From: Tribonema minus | Lineage: Eukaryota > Sar > Xanthophyceae > Tribonematales > Tribonemataceae | DNA: 64,000 nt | NCBI GenBank assembly: GCA_017506865.1 | Contig: JAFCMP010000004.1 | Coordinates: 372,001 to 436,000 of the forward strand | Direction of reading: 5' to 3' | In this document: positions 11,901-21,686 of the stretch, piece by piece | How the letters are laid out: the number at the start of each line of letters is the position of its first letter | How positions within the stretch are numbered: the stretch's first letter is position 1 | Notes under the pieces: generated by a model | Seen by the model: the letters and a program-made list of their open reading frames with translations, nothing else | Database searches by the model: none | Told to the model about the DNA's origin: nothing | Made by a program: the position numbers and the translations under genes

Positions 11901-14900
11901 TACCATGGTCCATAACCTATGCTACAACCTACTGACAATTTTGGGGTCAGCCATGCAGATACAGCTACAGTGGCATGGTGTGACAATCATAGCTGCTCGC
12001 ATTGTAGCTTGCACGTCAACCATTATCATGCATATCTCATCAGACCTGCGCGCAGCGGCAGCTTGGCTCGCAGCAGTGCAATATTCAGCGCAGGCTAATG
12101 CGTACCCATCCATGCATACGTGCGTGCTTGCTTGCTGGCTGAAATGGACACTGTACATGCCATTATCATATCATTGACGCGCCACCAAAGTTGACAATGA
12201 GTTTGCTGGTACTTGGCTTCTTTTGCACTGTCACATGTCATTACTACACCATTCAATTTCTCAAGTGAGGCGTTGCAATCAGTTTTGCTGACACTTCACT
12301 TCGGTTACAGAGTCACATTACTATCATATCTCAGGCGCCTCCACAGTTGACAAGCCATATGCATCGGTCTCATGGAGTGGACTCACCACAACCCGTTGGC
12401 TCATGGCATATCCCCAAAGCACATGGCAAAGATGGGCGTGACGCCGACCAATGGCGGTGACAGGCCCCAAAGCAATCAGGTGCCTGCAACGAGGAGCAAA
12501 CTCATGTTTATCTCATAGCCATATGACTCAAAGTTTGAATATTGTTGCTCAGAAGCTGGGTGCTGGCATTCACCTCAATGTTGCGGTTTGTGCCTACTCA
12601 TATGAGCTAGTGCAGTGCTCAACAACAATGAGTCACGCACTGCCTTCGCAGTAGGTCGCATTCAGACATTGATGCTATAGCATGGCAACGCATGCTGCTA
12701 GACTTGCAATCGATGACACTATACTCACAAATGTCTTTGCCGGCAGGGAGCGCACGCGCTTTGCGACATGTCGGCCCGACTCTTTCTGGGCGCTGACAGC
12801 GCAGCACTACGCCGGCATGCCATGCTACAAGAGCTGACAAAGATTTGGCCGAATATCCACTTCGGAACAGCTTTCAACACAGCCGGTAGCGTCCTGGTCC
12901 CAGTCTTATGGTCTGAGGGTGGTTTTCTCGCAGCCATCATCGAGTTCAGAGATGAGACATACTGTTCCGGCGATGCAGCCCTTCAGTGCCAGCGCTACAT
13001 ACAGGTAAGGTAGCAGGTATAGGTGTTGCAGTACATGCAGCTGCTGCCATCGCCACTGCTGTTTGAAGGCGTCAAAAGTGCACGTACTGCGGGTGAACTG
13101 TTTGCAGTCTGCGTATCTACAAGCAGCACTTGCGTTTGCGTATGGAGGCAATTTGCGCGGTGGCATAGTATGCATCATATCATCATCCTGTCAGCCACAA
13201 TAACGAGGTTCAAATTGCAAAAACGACTCGGAGGTTTGATTGCAAACATGAGGTTTGAATGGAAGAAACTGGACCTAAAGGTGGGATTTTTAATTTTGTC
13301 ACAAAGCGTGGATTATGCGTTGAAGAAAATGCTAAAATTTCTTGGACCCAGGTAGGCACTAAACGGTAGCTTGCTTTGTTTCTTAACAACTGACGAGCAG
13401 CGGTCTGGTCCAATTGAACCCCGGATGGTTTTTGGAACCATGAGTCTTTGGACCTCTTAAAAATTATGTCGTTTCGGGCTACCACTGAAACCTAATGATT
13501 TGGTGGATTGCAATATATTATTAATTTTGTCCAAGCCTACGTCTTCCGGTACGTCAATGACAACAGGGCCACCTGAATTAAAAAAAGAACTAATAGTTCC
13601 TGCTGCCTGCATGTTCTTCAAGTTGTCATATCGCTGGGTCATCATGATCTGTACATGCCGGTCCTACTCTTGATGCCAACAGCTTGTCAACTCCTCAGTT
13701 AATATGCGTGCACATTCCATGTTTGGGATTCAATCACTGATGATGGCTCATGTTGGCAAACAAGGGCGCCTACTACAGCGGGTTAAACTCTGCAGCAACG
13801 ATGTCACTGACTCGGCACGATGTGGTCAAGATGTCAGCATGGCCCAGCCTAGCCAGGCATTCCAGCTGTGAAGCCTGACGCAATGCTGCACCTCACATTC
13901 CTTGGCCTGGTGGTGATCTTGTCAGCATATCAGTGCTGCAACCTTTTGGCTCATGCACTCAAACATCCTGCCAGGTGTTCAGGCATTTCACTTATGGATG
14001 TCCATCAGCCTGCCAACTCTGTGGTGCTGACTAATGTTGGTTTCAGGCGCTGGTGCAGTTACCGTCTACCGTACATCTCATCAAGTGCAGGAAAGCTGTC
14101 CATGAGAGTTGCTTGCCTTTTTTCATGATCCCTTGCAATTGCTTGCATTTTCTGCCTTGAGGTTTTGATGGGCTGCTGGCAATCACAGTAATCTCATATG
14201 TCACCATGCCGGTCTATGTACCTGGTAAAATCGCCTGCACTTGGTTTGCTTACTATTGTGCAGATTTTCTATGCAAAGGTGGCCGGCAGGTTCGAGACGG
14301 GTCCAGTTCTGCGCGCTACTGGTGCCCCTGTGCTAGTGATGGCATTTGCCGGCCCCACGTTTGGCACATACGGTACGCAATTGAACCATGCACCTCTAAT
14401 GTTATATGGAAGCTCACTTAATTGTGACCCATGTCAGTAGTAGAGCAACTTGGTAAACCAAACATGGAGCTCTAGATTAAAGGGCACACTAAGTAGCACA
14501 ATTGCTAGCCGAAGTTCTCTTGGATGCGAACTGTTCGACAATCATTATGGCACTACTGCCGTGTCTGATGAATATATAATGGCATCTTCCACAACTCATG
14601 ACCACTGCAGTCATTTTGGTTTGATAAAATATTGGTCTGATGTTGCTGAAGATGTCATTGGCACTGCAAAGGCGACCTCGCACTTTCATGTTGTATATAA
14701 ACCTTAAATACAATTACTCATAAATACAATACTTTTGGTAATGTAGCTTCAAACAGCGCACTGGCGGCTGGCCGTTCAGCAAACGTGCGTCATAATAGCT
14801 AGGGTTGCAAACAAGCGTATTTCCCCACACGAATACGCCGTATTTACATACGCCGTATTTCCAGTACGTAGTTGACGTATTTGGCGTATCTGGGCATATG

Positions 14901-17900
14901 CTGGCACACGCACTGTAGCTACAGCAGACACCTCTCTCTGGTGTGCAACCTCAAGTTCAAGTTGAGGTTTGACGCACTATGCCCTCGTCTACTAGTAGGC
15001 GCTCAGGGTTAAGGGCAGGGTTAGAAAGAGGGTCAGGATCAGGTGTAGGAGCTCGAGGCCACGACGACGACGAGGGTGGCGGTTACACGTGCACAAATTG
15101 TGAAGTGGTGATGGCAGACACCTCTGATGATGGCGGCAGCGGTGCTGACGAGGCTGCTGTACCTGCAACAATTCCTGTCACAGACCACTGCTGCCTGTGC
15201 AGCCATCCATCGGCTGTGTGGCCATCCATCGGTGTCGAAGAAAAATGCGCGTGCACAGAATAAATTTAAACGATCATTGGTTGAAGTTCGGCTTAATTGA
15301 TCATCGAAGGCGAGGGCGGCGTGCCGACCTGTGCAGCAAGGGGGACTGATGCGGCGTTGCCCAAACTGCCGTGTCAAGCAATCCGTGGGCATTTGCAAAG
15401 GGGTCAGGCGTGAGGTCGCTCAAAACTTGAAGCACGTGCCAGTTCCTGGTGCTGCTGTCTCGCTGCTGCTGTCAGCGCCAGCAAAGGAACGCAGTTAACT
15501 GGTCTACGACAACACCGTATTTGCGGCGTATTTGCTCACACAGATACGTATTTAAATACGTACATACGCCCCCGTACTTAAGTACGCATACGGAGTTTTG
15601 CAACCCTAATAATAGCACACTGAGCACATAATAATACAACACCGCTGGTGGCACTCAAACTTTAGCGTACGCGATGAGCCTTGCAGTGTGCAGTGTGCGT
15701 TCAGCAGCTTTCTCCTCGAGTTGCAGTCCTTCCATCGAACGGTCTGTGACTGAGGACGGCTTAGTGGCAACGACATGCTTGTTCTTGCATTGCCTTGCTC
15801 TGGATTCTTTGCAAGTGCGGTGTCAGGGCAGACTTAGCATCTGGTGATTGCTGAGGGACGTTGCTGCTCTTGGCGCAAGCACAACTCGCAGATAGTTAGC
15901 TGTGCATGACCATGTGTTGTCACACTGCTCAGTGAAGTGCAGCGCCTTGCAGCGTCTACATCACGGACTCTTCTACTTGCAGTAGTCTTCGCTGAAGTGA
16001 CTGCAAAGCAAATCTTGATTTAATCATCATGAATAAAAAAACACAGGACTTCGAAATCAATGATTTCAAGACACACTTCTGTATGTGCTTGGAACATTAT
16101 GTAGCTTTTCTGCCTCTTAATGCTGGCAGGCGCATATCTCAAGGACGGCAACCGAGTGGTCTGCGAGCCGCTCAACCCAACTAAGTCTTTGCTGAAGTGC
16201 TTGTAGCAGGCATGCCTACAGTTGTCTTCGAAGCATGATTGCAAAACAAAATTTAAGGGAATAGTTACAGATCAAGACTTCAATCATGTTCCTCTATTTT
16301 TGGGGTCACATCATGTGTTTTTCTGCCTCTTACTGCTGGCAGGCGCATACCTCAAGGACGGCAACCGAGTGGTCTGCGAGCCGCTCACCCCAATGCTACA
16401 TCTCCTCAACCTGAACGGCCGTGATGACGGCGCGCACCTGTCATCGGTAGCTCGCGTTCTGGCTGCCTGTTACGTCAGCGTGTCGTGGCTCAAGAACATG
16501 TATGAGGTCACGGGGCACGTCAATGAGCGCAGCAGCCCACGCGAGCGTGCTTTGCAACGCAACAGCGGAGGTCAAGCCCTACAGGCAACCGTAGGCAGTG
16601 CAGGCAGGAGCCCGGCCACCCTCACTAGACACCAATTGGAGCCCACTGAGACCGTCTCTGACGTCCTGCGTGCCTTTCAGCACCACCAGCATGACTACCA
16701 CCAGCTGTGGATGTCCACCATGGCGTCTCTCGAAACGCTACGCGCCGCTGCGAGTGAGCGAAATGCTGCACGCTGGCCGTGGCCGCTGCCATACCCAGTG
16801 CGCCACAGCAGTTCCTACGAGGGCATTGAGACCCTTGGTGTCCGGCACAAGCTGCTGTTCAGAGCTCGGCTCAGCTCCGCTGCTGCCGGTGGCGCACCTG
16901 GAATGCGTGTGCTCATCAAGTTCACTGGCGCGTACTCACCACAGGCAAGTGGCATGGTGTTTATTAGGATGGTTATTGACTGCTGTCGCATTGCATCCTT
17001 TCTGTTTTCATTTTATCAGTATACACAATGTGTTCCACATCATTTTGCTTCTCAGTGTTTAGTGCAGGCCTAGGGCCTGGCACTTACTTGGGTGAATCAG
17101 TTTTACGTCTGGATGGCTAGGCTAGTTGCATGCCGTTATTGTGTCATCTTTGGATAAATATCCTGATTAAAGCCTGGATCATGCAAACGCAAATACGTGC
17201 TCGTGTTAGTGGCTGCATCCTGTGCTGCGGCGGTCTAAATGTACTGTGGTTTGATCACCCTGCAGCGTTGCCTGTGCCACACATCGCAGCACTTTTGCGT
17301 TGGTGTTGCGCTTGACTCGTTGAATTTTGTAATGCTATCACTCGTATGATCACTTCACACTGCTTTTAAATGAAACTGCTTCACATTGGCACAGCAACAG
17401 CTACTGGCTTCACTTCCATGTCATTTCCATGATGACTTCTTGCTCCGTGACAGGATGTCGCGATGTTCACGCTGTTCAGTTAATCCCGCAAATTGTGTGC
17501 ACTGCCAATAGCAACAGCTACTGGTTTCACTTCCTTGTCATTCCCACGATGAGTGCTCGCTCCATGCCAGGATATTGTTCAGTGAATCCCTTAAATTGTG
17601 TGCATTGCCCGCAGGTGCACGAAGCCTGGGCGCAGGCGGGCCTTGCACCCCAGCTCATCGAGTGCATGCGGCTTCCCGGAGGCCCTACCATGGTTGTCAT
17701 GGCACATGTGCGACAGGATGATGGATGGCGTATGCTCTGCGCGCTGGAGCTCGACAGTGAGGAGCAGAAGGTGGCCTTTGAAACAGCTCGGAACGCCTTG
17801 CTCCGTGCGCAAGGAATTCGGATTCCAGGCGGCGACGGTGTCTCCCGCGCGACGGTGCATGGGGACATTCGCGGTCCCAACATTATGGTGAAGCAGGATG

Positions 17901-18112
17901 AGAGGGGAGCGTGGCATGTGAGGTTCATCGACTTTGATTGGGCAGGGCTAGAGGGCATTGCTCGCTACCCTACATCATTGTTTGATGCACCTGCGCAAGG
18001 CTGGCATGAAGAGGCTCGTGCTGGCCGCCTTATGTGCCAGAAGCATGACACTTTTCTACTGGAAAAGCTGGGGAAAGTGGGTCGTATCGGGGGTAGCCAG
18101 ACCGCAGCCTGA
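8557..18112 (+). CDS. Crinkler-like kinase-fold protein (six exons)
   Basis: Proposed exons are 8557-8845, 11148-11398, 12747-13004, 14264-14372, 16343-16944 and 17615-18112. All phases agree (2007 bp, 668 residues). Numbered on this model, 1-96 is a coiled coil and 97-180 a variable region. Residues 180-300 resemble the nuclease-like front part of Crinkler-type kinases ([19 protein letters not shown]). The C-terminal lobe has a catalytic loop HGDIRGPN (Asp587, Asn592) and a metal-binding DFDW (Asp609) in place of DFG. Such proteins occur in oomycetes, fungi and algae; the substrate is unknown. The donor of exon 5 is GC (CAG|GCAAGT, 16945). Assignment of the coiled-coil exon rests only on phase (0.5); exons 2-6 are firmer. 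Intron insertions are listed separately. Confidence 0.7.
9526..9906 (-). CDS. AT-rich open frame, unidentified
   Basis: An uninterrupted frame of 126 codons is more AT-rich than its surroundings and has a protein-like composition ([30 protein letters not shown]). Its 3' end runs through a short tandem repeat (two copies of a string containing CAAATATATGA near 9555-9595). No family is recognised. It may be an exon, a remnant of an inserted element, or chance. Confidence 0.25.
   Translation of the reverse strand: MRLFDAGPSKFNVDLAGMFCSAMHGKEEQYRIHTSFTLCRTEISPVMALRAEPLKYELKGAYLEGHFLSFLFQEIFGNFKINYSGTRFGNVRFYSGKAIWVDDASHIFAKNTLSHIFAKNTLKQYI
10009..10568 (-). CDS. Gene Y: three 3' exons of an unidentified gene inside a kinase intron
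   Basis: Minus-strand exons 10568-10488, 10298-10165 and 10071-10009 join in phase, with good sites: acceptor TTACCTGCAG and donor GTGAGT for the first, acceptor GAGGCTAG and donor GTACCT for the second, and acceptor GTGTGCAG for the last, which ends at TGA 10009-10011. The product includes [33 protein letters not shown] and a C-terminus [13 protein letters not shown] do not recognise it. The 5' part, upstream of 10568, was not found. If the kinase model is right, this gene is nested antisense in the kinase intron 8846-11147. Confidence 0.4.
10596..10737. repeat. Tandem duplication, 73-bp period
   Basis: Two units, starting at 10596 and 10669 with CATGTACACTG, share GGTGGCGCCA, GCTTG and CAGCACT strings. 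They lie just upstream (in minus-strand sense) of gene Y's first recognised exon. Confidence 0.7.
11806..11899 (+). mobile_element. Solo 3' end fragment of the RLE-class LINE
   Basis: These 94 bp are about 95% identical to the 3' end of the LINE at 18330-21674, here in plus orientation, and end at the same terminal string GTCCATAC. They are flanked by a 9-bp direct repeat GTACCATGG (11797-11805 and 11900-11908), a target-site duplication. This is a severely 5'-truncated insertion in the kinase intron between exons 2 and 3. Confidence 0.85.
13210..13645 (-). other. AT-rich intronic island with minus-strand open frames
   Basis: Inside the kinase intron 13005-14263 lies an AT-rich stretch with two overlapping minus-strand frames. 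One contains [19 protein letters not shown] and the other [13 protein letters not shown]. The composition differs from the flanks, which suggests inserted DNA, but no terminal repeats or family signature could be seen. Confidence 0.3.
14800..15608. mobile_element. Non-autonomous hAT DNA transposon, 809 bp
   Basis: The element starts TAGGGTTGCAAAC and ends GTTTTGCAACCCTA, giving terminal inverted repeats of about 12 bp. It is flanked by a perfect 8-bp duplication ATAATAGC (14792-14799 and 15609-15616), the hAT hallmark. Subterminal regions are packed with GTATTT, ATACGCC and TACGTA motifs in both orientations, as hAT transposases often require. No transposase is visible; one 94-codon plus-strand frame (14979-15263) has Cys-rich strings (CTNCE, HCCLCSH) that could be a relic of a zinc finger. 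It sits in the kinase intron 14373-16342. Confidence 0.85.
15977..16400 (+). repeat. Duplicated head of kinase exon 5 with its acceptor
   Basis: The sequence leading into kinase exon 5 (CTGCCTCTTACTGCTGGCAG then GCGCATACC, 16324-16351) has an upstream copy at about 16110-16183 that includes the acceptor and about 55 bp of exon. The upstream intron is also duplicated (CTTCG/TGCTGAAGTG and TTCGAA strings near 15980 and 16190-16230), giving a period of about 205-210 bp. The outer copy has no exon body. Confidence 0.7.
17395..17612 (+). repeat. Duplicated intron end before the last kinase exon
   Basis: Two units about 117 bp apart (from about 17395 and 17512) share AGCAACAGCTACTGG, TTTCACTTCC, CAGGAT and AATTGTGTGCA strings. 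Only the second runs into a functional acceptor (GCCCGCAG, 17607-17614). Confidence 0.75.
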
Positions 18113-18329
18113 GAAAACACCCTCAACTGACACATGGCGCTTTTCACCTTGTAGGAATACACAAATGCTGAGTTGCAGCACCAAGGTTGTGCCACTGGTA
18201 TCGTCTGATATCATAAATGTATCCATATTTTCACAGCTATGCCGCTGTTGTCTCGCTCTCATGCATTCTGCTTTGCCTCTCATATCCCTTTGTCCTAGTT
18301 GCAATACAACAATACTGGTGCTGCTGTAC

Positions 18330-21300
18330 GTATGGACTTGTATTTATAAAGGCCCAAGGGAGGCCGGGTTGCCTATGCAATCGAAAAGCTTGCGTCAACG
18401 CAGCAGCCTAGTCTGCGCTGTGCCCTAGGAGCTTGGATACCGGCGCCGCAACACAGCCCAGCATTCGCGCTCCACGTGTGTACGCCATGACGCGCTCCGC
18501 CAACTCCCGCGCCAGCGATATGCTCAGCTCAATGAGGATCTGACGCTTAGCTAACCCGGCCTTGCGTAACACATCTGCCTTCCCCCCCCCTGAGCACAGT
18601 GCTGAGTGCATTGCCAACTCCTTAACAAAAAGGCTTGTCTGCTTGCCCAGCCGTCCGTACGACTCCTGCACGAATGGCACAAAAGCCCAAGATGACGTCA
18701 AGGTGCCGGTGTGGTGCTTGCCCTTCGCGTCCTCCCCCAACCCAGCAGCATAGCCGTCCGTGTTCGAGGCATTTGTTTTGCCTGTCAGGTACGAGCTCGC
18801 TGTGGGCGCGCGCACACTTGTGTCTAGCACTATTCCCTTGTTACGGTATGCACTGCTAAAGTGCAGACACCCTGGGTCAATGACTGTGTCCGCCCGATAC
18901 CCCGGTACCTTGAAGACGCTAGCGTCCTCATTGCGGACAATAGAGACATGGTGCTGTCTCAAGATGCGCTGCAGGCACCGCTTTTGGGCAGTGTGTGTCG
19001 CGTTGTGCCCCCGTATGTGCTGGCTGGGGCAGCTGATCGCATGCGTGGAGGTGGGGCTCACATCACTGCACCGCCATGGGCACACCTCGCCCTGTATGCC
19101 CCACCCGTCTATGAAGATCGCAATCAAAATCATCGTGGCTGCTGCCATACTGGACATGGGCGCCGCACCCGGGCGGTCATTGGCAGTGGGTGGCACGCTC
19201 ATCCACGCCATTGCCCCGGACGCACGCTGGCTGCGCAGCTGCGCCAGGACCCGTGCGCTAGCCTGTTGGCGGCGGCGGCTGGTGTCGCGCGAGTCACCAA
19301 TAGGTGCAGCCTGCGTCGGCTTGCCCACGGCACCAGCCGAGGCAGCCTCTAGGTCCTCCACCAGGCAATCCTCGTATTGACGTCGAAGAACATTTGAAAG
19401 GCCGGCTTGTAGTCCGTGCGTGAAGTGACCGCGCCGGCGGCGGGGCACTACCTTCCTGCAGATCTCATCAGCATAGGCCTCCCAGTCGTCGTCGTCGTCC
19501 TCCTGCCCGCCGCTGCAGCTGCTTTCTTCCGCGCTAGTTTGTGTTTTAGCGGGCGTGGAAGGGGCAGCCGCGGCAGCGGCTTGAGGGCCAGGTACGGTCG
19601 CCGCCGCAGCGGCCGCCTCGGCGCCAGGCACAATGCCGTGGGTGTGTGGGGCTGGCTCAGTGGTCACTGTCTCCGTGACGGCAGTTGCGGCGTAGATCGC
19701 TTGCACCGCAGTGGGGAGCGTCGACGCTGCGGCCGTCGTATCTGCTGCCCACTGTAGCAACGATGCTGGGAGCTGCTCGGCCACAGCTGTGCGTGATTTT
19801 TCGCCGCCATCAGCTGTCAGCGCTCGCGTAGAGCGTCGCACGGCCTCGATGATTGGCGGCAGTCCCTGGTCCTCGCGTATTGCGCATGAGTGCTGCGCGA
19901 ACCAGGTGACTGCGCCGTGTTCATCAGTGCCGAGCCTCAGGGCCCCTGCTGCCACAGTGGCATGAATTATTGCCGGCCTCAGTGTTGTGCATGCCTGGGC
20001 CGTGTATGCGGCTGGTGCCAGTAGCCCCAAAAGCGGCATGCCCAGACCGCCTCGTCGCTCCGGCAACCGTGACGCCCGCAGTGGCACTGCGATGTCCGTG
20101 AGTTCTGGCGGGCCCAAGCGCGGCAATACCAGCACGCTGCCACTGCTGGCTTCCTCATTGTCACCAGCAGTGCAGGCGGCCAGCAGGTGTGACTTCATGG
20201 CTGCCGCGGTAGAGCAGCCGTGCAGATGCAGCATGCGTTCGAGCGTCCATGCACAGAACCCGTCAAACGCGTGCAACCATGTCTCACTCAAAGCCGTGTC
20301 AACGACCCGAGCTAAGAAGCCCATGCGCTTCGTCAGTGACCTGCGTAGAATGAACTGTGCTGCCTGTAGGTGATGCCGCGCCATTCCAGCTAGCTGCCAC
20401 GACAATCGCCATGTCCCTGCGTCGACAAGATGCTTGCTCATGGCAGCGTGCACATAGGTTGGGTGCCCTACCGGTACCCCGACCGACGTAAAGCCCTGAC
20501 TGGATTCTGGCATGGTGGTGTCCACAAACGGTATGTCAAGGGCGCGCAGGCGTGCTCTGGCCGCTTCATCAAACACTGTGCCGCGCATGGCGATGGCCAG
20601 CGACTTGTCTGGTCGAACGCGTAGGCCCCCTGCCGCCAGCCGGCGGATCACCTCTGCCACCCCAGCGGCCGCTGCATCGTCGAAGTAGGCAGCTTGCAGC
20701 ACGTTGAGGTCATCCAGGAAAGCGCAGTGCGGGGCTGGCGGTTCCGCTGTGCTGTGGCCGTAGGCCGGCATACTGCCGGGCGTCGCATTCACTCCATCAG
20801 GGTAGAAGAGTAGGAAGGCCGCTGCCACTGCAAAGTACAGCGGCCCTAGACGGTCCCCTTGCTGGCACCCTAGGTGGGAGCAGATAATGCGAGCTTCACC
20901 GTTCACCTCCACCCGCATCTCTGGGGCAGTGTCACCACAGTATACGGACTCAAAGTGCGGGAGCAGTTCCGGACAGAAGAGCATAAGCCCCCGCACAATG
21001 GCGGCGCGATCCACACTGTTAAATGCGTTCTCACAGTCCAGTTGGATAGTGGTGCCATACAGCTCGTGCCACACGCGCGCGCGCGCTGCCACATGCTCGA
21101 CGCCAGACCGGTATCCTACGCCAAACTGCGACATGGAGGCCAGCAGCCCCGATATCTTGCCCTTGACACTCCGTGCCGCTGTGGACCCGAGGAGTCTGCG
21201 CCAGACACTGGAGCAGGCGATCGGACGCCGCTTCTGTCCTATGCCTGAGAGGGCCGCGGCGCGGAGAAGCCGTTGCGATTGCTCCGGCAGCAGTTCGGGC

Positions 21301-21674
21301 TCAACAAGCAGCGTCGTGAACACCTTGGCCAGGTGATTGGCGAATGCCGGTTCCATCACATCTGATTCTGAATCACCAGCTAGTCCTGGCGAGGCACTGC
21401 TCACGGGGCGGGTGGCTGCTTTCACTGGTGCACCAGGCCCAGCGGCCATCAAGAGGTGTTCATAGCGTAGGCCGTCCAGCCCTCCTGCCTTCCCCGCCCC
21501 TGCTGCGGACAAGGTCGACAGTATGTCTGCCGCCTCCACCTCGAGGCGCCGTCCGGCTGCGCTGGCAGCATCCTCAGGCCTATCGCTGTGATCATGTGCC
21601 TGACCCGATTCGAAGACAGGACTGCCGCTGCCAGCTGGCCCGGTGGTCGTTGCCACCCCTGCGCTGTGTAAGCA
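18330..21674 (-). mobile_element. RLE-class LINE retrotransposon, 5'-truncated, recent insertion
   Basis: A 3345-bp insertion is bounded by a perfect 12-bp direct repeat GTGCTGCTGTAC (18318-18329 and 21675-21686). Its 3' terminus, ending GTCCATAC without a poly(A) tail, is confirmed by the solo fragment at 11806-11899. It carries one uninterrupted frame (reverse transcriptase and endonuclease), about 80 bp of 3' UTR, and no recognisable N-terminal DNA-binding region, so it is probably 5'-truncated. The intact frame and perfect target-site duplication indicate a young insertion. It lies about 200 bp past the kinase stop, in the opposite orientation. Confidence 0.9.
18408..21674 (-). CDS. LINE polyprotein: reverse transcriptase, zinc knuckle, restriction-like endonuclease
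   Basis: The frame runs about 1088 codons from the element's 5' edge to TAG at 18408-18410; upstream it continues some 27 codons into flanking DNA by chance. Reverse transcriptase blocks in order are RPIACSSVWRRL, QLDCENAFNSVDR, GCQQGDRLGPLYFA and AFLDDLN (a FLDD active site in place of YxDD). A thumb region follows (FTSVGVPVGHP), then a C-x3-C-x8-H-x3-C knuckle (VCPWRC). The C-terminal domain has GYRADTVID and GIVLDTSVRAP, consistent with the PD-(D/E)xK-type endonuclease of R2-like LINEs. By analogy with R2-like elements it would make target-primed reverse transcripts in the nucleus. The clade cannot be fixed by eye. Confidence 0.85.
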   Translation of the reverse strand, partial: CLHSAGVATTTGPAGSGSPVFESGQAHDHSDRPEDAASAAGRRLEVEAADILSTLSAAGAGKAGGLDGLRYEHLLMAAGPGAPVKAATRPVSSASPGLAGDSESDVMEPAFANHLAKVFTTLLVEPELLPEQSQRLLRAAALSGIGQKRRPIACSSVWRRLLGSTAARSVKGKISGLLASMSQFGVGYRSGVEHVAARARVWHELYGTTIQLDCENAFNSVDRAAIVRGLMLFCPELLPHFESVYCGDTAPEMRVEVNGEARIICSHLGCQQGDRLGPLYFAVAAAFLLFYPDGVNATPGSMPAYGHSTAEPPAPHCAFLDDLNVLQAAYFDDAAAAGVAEVIRRLAAGGLRVRPDKSLAIAMRGTVFDEAARARLRALDIPFVDTTMPESSQGFTSVGVPVGHPTYVHAAMSKHLVDAGTWRLSWQLAGMARHHLQAAQFILRRSLTKRMGFLARVVDTALSETWLHAFDGFCAWTLERMLHLHGCSTAAAMKSHLLAACTAGDNEEASSGSVLVLPRLGPPELTDIAVPLRASRLPERRGGLGMPLLGLLAPAAYTAQACTTLRPAIIHATVAAGALRLGTDEHGAVTWFAQHSCAIREDQGLPPIIEAVRRSTRALTADGGEKSRTAVAEQLPASLLQWAADTTAAASTLPTAVQAIYAATAVTETVTTEPAPHTHGIVPGAEAAAAAATVPGPQAAAAAAPSTPAKTQTSAEESSCSGGQEDDDDDWEAYADEICRKVVPRRRRGHFTHGLQAGLSNVLRRQYEDCLVEDLEAASAGAVGKPTQAAPIGDSRDTSRRRQQASARVLAQLRSQRASGAMAWMSVPPTANDRPGAAPMSSMAAATMILIAIFIDGWGIQGEVCPWRCSDVSPTSTHAISCPSQHIRGHNATHTAQKRCLQRILRQHHVSIVRNEDASVFKVPGYRADTVIDPGCLHFSSAYRNKGIVLDTSVRAPTASSYLTGKTNASNTDGYAAGLGEDAKGKHHTGTLTSSWAFVPFVQESYGRLGKQTSLFVKELAMHSALCSGGGKADVLRKAGLAKRQILIELSISLARELAERVMAYTRGARMLGCVAAPVSKLLGHSAD

Positions 21675-21686
21675 GTGCTGCTGTAC

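Noticed and set aside
18562-21336. Plus-strand open frames opposite the LINE
   Set aside because: They are shadows of the 1088-codon minus-strand frame, which has clear reverse transcriptase and endonuclease motifs.
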